From Mycogone perniciosa (lineage: Eukaryota > Ascomycota > Sordariomycetes > Hypocreales > Hypocreaceae): a stretch of DNA of 64,000 nt. Below are positions 55,225 through 64,000 of the stretch, piece after piece. The DNA is taken from contig JAOALB010000086.1 in assembly GCA_025331125.1 (NCBI GenBank), positions 175,976 to 239,975 on the forward strand. Direction: 5' to 3'. Position 1 is the first letter of the stretch; every line of letters begins with the position of its first letter. Below the pieces are notes generated by a model that was given only the letters and a program-made list of their open reading frames with translations, had not been told where the DNA came from and did no database searches. A program made the translations under genes and the position numbers.

Positions 55225-57254
55225 TTACTTCTGCATCTGAACCTCCACTCTGCCCTCGGCACCAGGCCGGCCCTCGCCAAGGCTGGGCAGCAGGTAGGTG
55301 ATGTCATCCCAAGGATGGCGGTACAGGCCAGTGCGCAGTCTCTTCTGGTCGAGGTAGTGGGCAATGAGACCGATACTTCGGCCCAGAACGAACAGACCGT
55401 TCAGGACACCCATCTTCAGGTAGTCCTCAGCCTCTTCGGGGGAGAAAGCTCCACAGTTGCGCAGCAGATCAACAAAGCAGACGGCAATGCAACCGTCAAC
55501 GTTGAGGATCAGGTTGTCCTTCTTGGAGGTGGTGACTGTCTCGACAGCCAGAGCGTAGTCAAGCAGCTTGTGGCTGGGGAACTTGGCCAAGACGTACTCC
55601 TTCACAAGCTCGACACGCAAGTCGGGGTTGTTTCGTGACTTGACACGGTGGCCAATACCGGGAATAAGCTTGTTCGCCTTGCGCATGTTATCGACGAACT
55701 CACGGGGGCTGAGGTTCTTGTCGAAGGCCTTGGTGAACTCCTCGGCGGCACCATCCAGCGCACCACCGAAGCGGGAACCAATCGTTAGAAGACCAGAAAC
55801 CAGAGCACTGATGAGGTCCTTGCCGGCACGAGTGGTGATAATGGTGTTCATGGCACCAGACACAGCAGGACCGTGATCGGCTGTGAGCATGAGAACCATC
55901 TCCAGGAACTTGGAGGCGTAGTCGGGCAGTCTTCGGCGGAACCACAGAAGAGACATGACACCACCAATGCCAATATCCTCCCTGAAAACGTCTGAGATGG
56001 GCATGCCTGCATAGAGAAGCTCCTGGCCACGGTCATCGGAGATGGTGGAGATGAAGGCCGCGGGCTTTCGGATAAGGCCAAGCTCCTGGGCCCAGGAGTA
56101 GTCAATGGGGATCTTGGGGACGACAGGTTCCGGCTGAGGAACGATGGTGCCCTCCTTGACCAGCTTGTCGTAGACCTCCTTCAGCAGGGCGGGCATATCC
56201 TCGAAAGTCTTGGGGACATGGAAACCCGCGTCGCGCATAGACTGGTTCTTCGTAGCAGCCGTCTCAAGCTGAGAGTTGGCGAAAGCACCAGCGTGGCCGA
56301 ACTGGACCTCGGTCTTGAACATGCTGGCGCATGTGCCAATGGCCCAGGCGACAATGGGCTTGGTAATGATGCCTTGCTTAACAGCATCAATAACCTTGTA
56401 CTCCTCCACACCACCGACTTCACCGAGAAGCACCAGGATCTTGCAGTCTGGGTCGGCCTGGTACCGCAGCAGGTGGTCGATGAATGTGGTACCAGGGTAC
56501 CTGTCACCACCAATGGCGACACCCTCGTAGACGCCGTCGGTGTTCTGGGAGATGATGTTGTTGAGCTCGTTGGACATACCACCAGACTTGGAGACGTAGC
56601 CGACGGAGCCCTTGCGGTAGAGCTTGGAGGCAACAATGTTGTCCATCATACCACCAGTGTTACCAATCTTGAAGCTGCCGGGCTTGATGCCACCAACGGT
56701 AGCGGGACCGATGATGGTGATGCCCTTCTTCTTAGCGATATGGGCAATTTCACGAGCTCGCTGTTTGGAATTAGCACCTTGAAGTTGCGAGTCTATGCAT
56801 GACGAATACTTACTCGCTCAGGAACACCCTCCGCAATAATAGCAATGGTCTTGATTTGAGGATACTCCATCAACTCCAAGGTGGAGCTGTAGACACTTCG
56901 TGAGGAAGCAAAGTTAACCACGACATCGACGTCGGGGTGCTTGCTCACGGCCTTGTCGACCTGCTGGTAGACGGGCAGCAGAGTCTCGCTGGTACCCCAG
57001 TACATCTTGCTGACGAACTGGCCACCAAAGGTATAGATGATGCCGGCGACGGAAGGCGTCTTACGCTTGCAAATGAAGTCAAAGTCCAGCATGCCCTGGA
57101 CGGCTCGGGGCTGCAGACCGTAGACGAAACATCGGGTCTTCTCATTGAACAGAGTGTGCTCAGGGAGAGGGCTGAGGGGTCGGCTGGGAGCGGCGAAACG
57201 CTGGATGTTGTCGTTGGCCGACAACTGGCCCTTGGCGCCAGCAGCTTGAGACAT
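55225..57254 (-). CDS. ACL1: ATP-citrate lyase subunit 1 (citryl-CoA lyase-bearing)
   Basis: Two exons, 57254-56814 and 56760-55225, give 658 residues. With subunit 2 it makes cytosolic acetyl-CoA and oxaloacetate from citrate, CoA and ATP, for lipid synthesis and histone acetylation. This subunit corresponds to the C-terminal half of animal ACLY: a CoA-ligase part with ITIIGPATVGGIKPGSFKIG and the phospho-histidine loop VQFGHAGAFANSQLE, then the citrate-synthase-like part (MNTIITTRAGKDLISALVSG, LIPGIGHRVKSRNNPDLRVE). The C-terminus is HPWDDITYLLP plus a short tail. It lies head-to-head with ACL2, an arrangement known from other filamentous ascomycetes. Confidence 0.97.
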
Positions 57255-59787
57255 GGTGAGATAAAACGGGCGCGCTCGTGAGACTGCCTTGGGAGGTGGT
57301 GAGAGTCCGAAGAAGATGTGGGTGAGTCCTGCGAGAGCGGGTCAACAGCTAGTCAAGATAGGAGAGCGAGCCGCTGCTGTGTTGCACTGCACGCTCAATC
57401 CACGCACAAAGCCTAGGAGATTGCAGTGAGATGAAGGAAGGAAAAGGGAGAAAGGAATTGAGAGTGAGGTAAGCTGAGATGAGATGACACAAGATTCGAT
57501 GGAGAAGAATTGGGGAGGGAGGAGATGGATGGCGTCGCCCACAGTGGGAGGAGTTAGAGCTGGGTTTTGCTTGACCGCAGACGAGGCTTTGGCTGCCACC
57601 AAAATTACAGTGGAGACCGCAGACCCAGAAGCTCCTCGGACGGCGACGCATTGGTGCCAGCGATAGCGTGCAGCTGCAAGCTGTAGGTAGCGCAATAGCG
57701 AGGGGTGGTGGGGTACAAAGGACGTTTGGCGGAAACGCTGCCACCGCCTAACTGATGGCTTGGCTCTGGTTGATGAAAAGGAGGGAAAACGTGTGGTGTA
57801 GTGTCGTGTGCTTGCTTGTTTGTTTCTTACCTCTTGGTATTCCTGCCTAGGCCGCTGCGACGATTATGGAATGGTGGTGTTGATGTTGATGTTGATATTG
57901 ATGGATGGAAGAAGGAAAAGGATGATGGCCTGATGAAGGGGGGTGGAAAGGTTCGACACTCGGCCGCTCTTTTTTGCTCAGCCAAGGAAAGGGGATGTCA
58001 CAGGCACTCAAGAAAATTCAGAGGGGCGGTGATGGAGACTTTCCGCACTTCGACGGTCCAAAAAAAACCGAAAACGAGTTGGGGAGGTTTTTTTTGGGGG
58101 CGTCATGATGGCTAATTTTGTGATCTGTTGAGTTGAATGCCGGGAGCTAGGTAGGATTCGACGATATGGAACCCCGGTCGTGTTTCTCACATGGTGCGTA
58201 CCGGTACTTTGACGTTGCCAGTGTGCCAATCCGTTGTCGGGTCTGGGATTGATTACAGCCTGTGCCCCTCATCAACGAGCCCGATCGAGCGATGATGGAA
58301 GAGGCAAGGCAGCAGCATTGCTGTTAGTATCACAAGCACGGCGAAAAACACCGTCTTGGCCGAAAACAAACCTCCGAAAGGCCCGGAACGTTTCGGTCCT
58401 CTGAGGAGTTGGGGGCTCCGAATCGAATCCCTTCTGAGGAACGGAGAAGTCCTCGTACTCGTACCTCAAATGCGATGGAGGGGTCGCGCCTTGGATGACT
58501 GACTGACACACACGGACGCCGGTGTCCGGCCGCGGCACCCGGACCCCGCCTCGGGCTGCCCATCAGGTCTTGTCCATACGAATACGCTGGTCCCTTGTAC
58601 CCGGGCGGCTCAGTGGGAGTGAGACCCTTCATTCAGCCTTGTCCTAACCGGGTTTTTGGGCCACTGGGCAAAATGAGCTCCCAAAGCTTCCATGAATAGA
58701 CGCGGTCTTGTTGGGCTCAGGGGTCACATCACAGCTCCAGGTCTCACAACCCAAAAGCCAACATTGCACTCGCAATAGTACCAGTATGTACTGAGTAGCA
58801 ATTAATAGCCCAAAAAGACACACAACACAAAGGAAAAACCGAAGCAAGACGTAATGCAATCATGTTTTTTTTGTTTTTTTTAGCGGCGCCCGCTTCTCCC
58901 CCGCGACAGCGATTTTCGGCGGTTGTCCGTCATGTCGTACGAACTCCCAGCAAATCCAACCAGGCACTTGCTCAGTGCTAGATGGTTCAGGGCGCTCCAC
59001 TTGGGGCCTCCTCAACAGCTGGGGGCAGATCCAACGAAGTACCGGTACCCGAGCCTCTGGTGGCCGATGCAGGAAACCTTGGGAGCTCACCCCAACCCAA
59101 GGGCCAATTCTTTGGGTTGACAAGGTTGAGCACCCGCCAACACACCGTACTCGTACGTACGCTGCACTGCTGGTACCACCACTGGCACCGCCCACTGGCA
59201 CCACCCCCTGACCGCCCTCAAGCTCAAAGCCCCGCCAATTCTGCATCCACGATATGCGCTGGTCTTCCGTTGTACTTCGTAGTAGCAGTACGGAGTAGTA
59301 GTAGTAACTTTGCCTCCCCCTCTCTCCAGCTCCGCGCAGCACCGTGGAGCTTCGACCGCCCGCCCAAATTTTTGAAAGGCTGAAAGTCGTTCCATCTTCT
59401 CCTTCTGCCATCCATCCATCCATCCATCTCTCATCTCTGCATTATTCTCCCTTCTTCCCCATCTCATACCCTCTTGAATCGGCAATTGCCATCATATCTC
59501 GTTCTTGCAGTCAGTCGCTTGACCTTGTAGCAGCGGTAGGTGTTTAACTTGTTGCCTCCACCATTGGATCCGCTTGGAACGCACATAATGGGCGAGGATG
59601 GAGGACGCATCAATTCGAAGCTCTCTCATTCGCTCGGTGCCCAAAACTTGCTGCAGCGGTTGCCCAGCAGGTCCAATTCCTCAGTGTCCCAACACTTGCT
59701 GACGACAAAAAGGCTAGAGCTTCACGAAACCACTCCGACAACAACCTCACCTTTCCTCCTCATCTTTAGGCTCAGGCTCAGTTCACC
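57255..59787. promoter_or_regulatory. Shared divergent promoter, ACL1 / ACL2
   Basis: 2.5 kb between the two starts. No coding frame is convincing. The right side probably holds an ACL2 leader intron, with a donor GTAGGTG at about 59536, CTGAC near 59698, and a TTTAG acceptor at about 59768; removing it would remove an upstream ATG at 59588. A TACGGAGTA motif lies at about 59289. Co-regulation of the two subunits from this interval is expected but not shown by the sequence. Confidence 0.55.
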
Positions 59788-61675
59788 ATGTCCGCAAAGT
59801 CGATTTTCGAGGCCGACGGCAAGGCCATCCTCAACTACCACCTGACCCGTGCTCCTGTCATCAAGCCGAGTCCTCTTCCCCAGCCAACCACCCACAACCC
59901 TCCCCCGAGACTGGCTTCGCTGCACTTCCCTGAGGATGCCGCCGTTGAGGATGTCCTGAACCAGGCCGAGGTCACCTACCCTTGGCTTCTCCAAGCCGGT
60001 GCCAAGTTCGTCGCAAAGCCCGATCAGCTCATCAAGCGACGAGGAAAGAGCGGATTGCTTTGCCTGAACAAGACCTGGGCTGAGGCCAAGGCCTGGGTGG
60101 CAGAGCGAGCCGGCAAGGAGCAAAAGGTTGAGCACACCGCAGGGGTCCTGAGGCAATTCCTCGTCGAGCCCTTTGTCCCTCACCCTCAAGATACCGAGTA
60201 CTACATCAACATCAACTCAGTCCGTGATGTGAGTAATTTTTCTCTCGTTGTCTTCATGGTGGCAGTTGTATCATGTTGGTTCCTGTTCAGGAACTCCACA
60301 AGTGTCACCGCATAAGTGTGACATTCAGTCACAAAGTTGAAATTCAGCTCGAGGCTCAAAAATATTTAGCCAAAAGAGAAAAAAATGATATGATGGAGAG
60401 GTACTCTTCACTTTTTATGTGGCAAGTGGTCGCGGCACTCGGTGTGGGCGTCAAAATTCCGCTCGGTAGCGGGCCGCCGTACGGACGAACGGATGTCACG
60501 ATAATAAGGAGGATCCTCGGTACAATTTTGTACACCAACACCCCTGTCATGTTACCCAGTCCACACTTTTACGGCTCGTTGCACGGCATTTGCTTCAACA
60601 GTTACATCTGTATTAGCTGAACTAAGCTAACATTCTTTCTCAGGGCGACTGGATTCTCTTCACTCATGAGGGTGGTGTTGATGTTGGCGATGTCGACGCC
60701 AAGGCTGAGAAGCTCTTGATTCCCGTTGACCTGTCGCAATACCCTTCAAACGAGGAAATTGCTGCCACCCTTCTCAAGAAGGTCCCCCAGGGTCTTCACA
60801 ATGTCCTGGTTGACTTCATCACCAGGCTGTACGCTGTCTATGTGGACAGCCAGTTCACCTACCTTGAGATCAACCCCTTGGTTGTGATCCCCAACGAGGA
60901 CAAGACCTCCGCTGCCGTTCACTTCCTGGATCTCGCTGCCAAGCTGGACCAGACTGCCGACTTTGAGTGCGGTGTCAAATGGGCTATTGCCCGATCTCCT
61001 GCGGCGCTGGGTCTGACCAACATCGCCCCTTCAGCAAGTGGCGAGAAGGTCAACATCGATGCCGGCCCGCCAATGGAGTTCCCTGCTCCCTTCGGACGTG
61101 AGCTCACCAAGGAGGAGGCCTATATCGCTGACCTGGATGCCAAGACCGGTGCTTCGCTGAAGCTCACCGTCTTGAACCCCTCTGGACGTATCTGGACTCT
61201 GGTCGCTGGTGGTGGTGCTTCAGTCGTGTATGCTGACGCCATCGCCTCGGCTGGCTTTGCTGATGAGCTGGCCAACTACGGCGAGTATTCGGGCGCTCCC
61301 ACAGAGTCACAGACGTACCACTATGCCCGAACTGTTCTGGACCTCATGTTGCGGGCCCCCATGAACGAGAAGGGCAAGGTTCTCTTCATTGGTGGTGGTA
61401 TTGCCAACTTCACCAACGTTGCCAGCACATTCAAGGGAGTCATTCGTGCTCTCCGAGACTACGCTACACAGCTGATCGAGCACAACGTTCAGATCTGGGT
61501 GCGTCGTGCCGGTCCCAACTACCAGGAGGGTCTGAAGAACATGAAGGCGGCGACGCAAGAGCTGGGTCTCAACGCCAAGATCTTTGGTCCTGAGATGCAC
61601 GTCTCGGGCATTGTGCCCCTGGCGCTCATCCCTGGCAATTGGGAGAGCAGCAACATCGAGGAGTTCAAGGCTTAA
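59788..61675 (+). CDS. ACL2: ATP-citrate lyase subunit 2 (ATP-grasp/citrate-binding)
   Basis: Two exons, 59788-60228 and 60644-61675, give 490 residues. The intron is unusually long (415 nt) but has GTGAGT, GCTAAC and TCTCAG. The protein corresponds to the N-terminal half of animal ACLY: ATP-grasp region (MSAKSIFEADGKAILNYHL, YPWLLQAGAKFVAKPDQLIK, DWILFTHEGGVDVGDVDAKA, TYLEINPLVV), then the citrate-binding domain (LVAGGGASVVYADAIASAG, VLFIGGGIANFTNVASTFKG, IWVRRAGPNYQEGL). It pairs with ACL1 in the active complex. The start has a good CACCATG context and follows a probable leader intron. Confidence 0.97.
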
Positions 61676-63071
61676 AGGAAAGGGGGTGGATGGTGATGCC
61701 TAAAGATTATATTGCATCATTCCGGTGCGTTTTTGTATTTTGCAACCTAGACGGACGGCGGGGTAAGCTTATTTTTTGGACTTGGGAAACCTTCGCAACC
61801 GCAACAGGCAGTCGAAGACAGCGGAGGCTGTGTAAGGGTATGTGTGTGACGTATGGAGCATGCAGGGGAGACGATACGGACGATATAAACAACGATAATA
61901 AAAATGCCATGAATGGCATTGACCTTTACCTGTTCGCCTATCTGGATGACGTACCACATCTCGTGTCTGACAAAGAGACCCAACGAAGCACTAGTGATGC
62001 ATGTCAGTGTGAGGACGTACGCATACTCCATACTCCAGACACAATTTCTCGTATCAACGTGCGTGCGTATGCATGTCATGAGGATTTTTCAAGGACACAA
62101 CGGCGTTTGTGTGAGTGGACATGCCTTCTGTCTCCTCTCGCCCTGTTAGTCCGTAAGCCATAAGGGTTGAGGACTGAGGGTTGTGTTTCACAACCGAGCG
62201 GTTGCAACAAACAGCCAAGTCCAGAACCACACGCCACGTGGCAACCTGTTTTCGAGGCTATTCTCTCTCTTCTGCCTGTTTTGTTTATTGGCTAGCTCCC
62301 GTGAAACGGTTTTTTCCCCATCCCCATTTCCCCCCTTCGGACCCTTTCCGTTTTATCTGGGTGGGCGTTTTCTTAGGGTAGGTTGGTTGGCCGCGATAGG
62401 CGTGAGGGGGGAAGGGGGGGAAGAACCACTATCACCGGTCAAGGCGAGGCAACAAGCAGCAAAGAGAGAGAGAGAAAAGGGTTTATCATTTTTTCCTAAA
62501 CATTTTAGACCCCAATTGTCAGTGTTTTCGGTGTTTGACCCCCTCTTGTCCTGCCTGTCATCCCACGCTGATAGGCCCCCCCCCTTCGCCCCTCTTCCAC
62601 CCCCCCCCCGTGCTATGCTATGTCGTGCTTAGATAGGCCCTATTTCTAATGCGTTGGTGCCTATAACACGGAGTACTAAGCAAGCCGAAGCGAGCAGTGC
62701 CGTTTAGGCCTCCATGTCGGTCAGCAAAGCCAAAGAAACTTGACTCCGTGCCTCGGGGAGAAGTTATCAGTGGTGGCGGCAGATGGGCGTACCTGCCGAA
62801 TCCGTTATCATCCGCCCATCCCCATCCCGTTTGTGTTTTAGGCTCATGCCTCATGATTTGGCGGTGATGTAATACATACCTGTAACTCTTCTTCTTCTCC
62901 ATTTCTTCTTGCATGTGTCGCTCTCTCTTTTTCTTTTTCTTTTTCTTTTTCTTTTTTCCCTCCAACCAGGCGCGCCGCGTGACGACGCTATGCGTACAAA
63001 AGTATGGAGCATACCTATATCAAGTGTAACACCATCCAGGCCCAATGGACCCCCAATAATTAAGACGAAAG
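61676..63071. other. ACL2 downstream region without a gene
   Basis: 1.4 kb with the ACL2 3' UTR and no convincing coding frame. It holds a 10-bp palindrome GCCACGTGGC at 62233-62242, C-rich runs at about 62578-62610, and a CACGGAGTAC motif at about 62667-62676. A (TTTTTC)n-like tract lies at about 62928-62960. Confidence 0.5.
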
Positions 63072-63088
63072 TTAAAAAATAATAATAA

Positions 63089-63176
<88 letters not shown>

Positions 63177-63194
63177 TTAATTAATAATAATATT

Positions 63195-63229
<35 letters not shown>

Positions 63230-63315
63230 TTTAATAATTAATAATAATAATTAATAATAATATTAATAATTAATAATAATAATAATAATTAATAATAATA
63301 ATAATAATAAATAAA
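63072..63315. repeat. A/T-only interrupted (TAA)n tract
   Basis: 244 consecutive bases without G or C, mostly TAA units with TTAA and ATTAATTAA interruptions. Such tracts are prone to length change and to sequencing error. Confidence 0.97.
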
Positions 63316-63898
63316 GCAGCCCTGCGAGACACACACACAAAAGTAAGGTTATCTACTTCGTATCCTATCGTGTAATCTTTCGGGCAGACAAGAGCGGGCG
63401 GTTTTTTTCTCCTCTCTCCAATTAACCCTTTCTCACTCTTCTCACTCTCTCTCACAATCTCTCTCTTTTTACCGGTTCCCCCTCCCAATCTGGTGCTCCC
63501 CCATTTTTTTCCGGGCGCGTGAGAAGTGTAAGTGTGTGTGTGTGTGTCTCCTTCTCCTTCTCGCTCTGTGCCTTGCGATGGCGTCACTCCCGGGTCATAA
63601 TATATAAATAAGAGTCATCCTCCCGCCCGTTCCCCCTTTTCTGTTGTTGCTCTCTTCCGTTCTCTCTGCTTTCTCCTCTCTCCTCTTTGCCCCATAAGCA
63701 GAGAACTACCCGCAACCGCAGACTGAGCCCGCACTTACACCATAGGCTATAAGCACCGTCGCCCACACCCAACCAAACTTTGCGATATCAAAAAATCAAC
63801 CCTCCCTCACTCACTCTCTCACTCACTCATATCCTTCACACTTCTTCTTCTTCTTCTTCATCTCTGAGAGTTCAAAGCAAGCATCCATCCATCCGTGC
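63316..63898. other. C/T-rich low-complexity stretch
   Basis: Contains CT, CTCACT, TTC and ATCC runs (for example 63795-63830 and 63842-63860) and a (GT)n run at about 63532-63547. It resembles the promoter and leader of a plus-strand gene beyond the window, but no start codon is seen. Confidence 0.4.
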
Positions 63899-63930
63899 GG
63901 GGGGGGGGGGGGGGGGGGGGGGCGGGGGGG

Positions 63931-64000
<70 letters not shown>
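63899..64000. repeat. Poly-G run at window end, probable assembly artefact
   Basis: 102 bases that are all G except two C (about 63923 and 63931). Natural homopolymers of this length are very rare. It most likely marks the end of a contig or low-signal reads. Confidence 0.8.

Noticed and set aside
56218..56802. 194-codon frame antisense to ACL1
   Set aside because: Shadow of a highly expressed gene; no family match.
1..64000. tRNA, rRNA, CRISPR arrays, transposons
   Set aside because: I looked for T-loop-like GGTTCRA motifs, spaced direct repeats and transposase motifs by eye and found none that could be supported.

Overview
The window is nuclear DNA of a filamentous ascomycete, probably a Sordariomycete close to Hypocreales. 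The reasons are short introns (mostly 48-80 nt) with GT-AG ends and CTAAC/CTGAC branch points, a Zn2Cys6 regulator, an ATP-citrate lyase split into two divergent genes, and an alpha-aminoadipate (fungal lysine pathway) reductase relic. Family names were assigned by recognising protein motifs, and exon borders were worked out by hand from splice signals and reading frame. The species is not assigned.

Layout. 1-9 kb: CTP-dependent diacylglycerol kinase (-), the ribosome-biogenesis helicase Spb4 (+), and a Zn2Cys6 regulator with a long Gln-His tract (+). 9.6-19.2 kb: three minus-strand genes, exportin CRM1 (11 exons), alanine-glyoxylate aminotransferase, and the arginine methyltransferase PRMT5/Skb1. 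PRMT5 shares a 0.6-kb divergent promoter with the DEAH helicase PRP43 (19.8-22.2 kb, +). 22.2-28.7 kb is gene-poor and holds one small cysteine-ladder gene of unknown function. 28.7-35.6 kb: a secreted APP1-like protein (-) and the RNA polymerase II assembly factor Rtp1 (+). 37.4-43.4 kb: a secreted Thr-rich protein (+), kinetochore CENP-Q/Fta7 (-), a thioredoxin-like membrane protein (+), and the kinetochore protein Nkp2/Cnl2 (-). 43.8-47.1 kb is a full-length but heavily broken LYS2 pseudogene (-). 48.3-61.7 kb: methionine synthase (+), the chromodomain/MRG protein Eaf3 (+), mitochondrial ribosomal protein uL30m (-), and the divergent ATP-citrate lyase genes ACL1 (-) and ACL2 (+). The last 2.3 kb has no gene and ends in a 244-bp A/T-only tract and about 100 bp of poly-G, which looks like a contig end.

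Themes. Most genes are housekeeping: export, splicing, ribosome, kinetochore, chromatin and central metabolism. ACL1 and ACL2 make the two subunits of one enzyme. PRMT5 and PRP43 both serve the spliceosome and share a promoter region. Two inner-kinetochore genes lie within 4.3 kb.

The observations most worth checking are: (1) a self-contained promoter and first exon inside the large Eaf3 intron, which would give an MRG protein without a chromodomain; (2) the cysteine-ladder gene at 26.7 kb; (3) the LYS2 pseudogene; (4) a start codon that is the whole coding part of exon 1 in CENP-Q; (5) an upstream start giving the aminotransferase a mitochondrial-type leader; (6) loss of the catalytic Asp motif in the secreted APP1-like protein; (7) Thr instead of Cys at the leptomycin site of CRM1; (8) a short palindrome built on CGGAGTACTCCG that recurs between genes.
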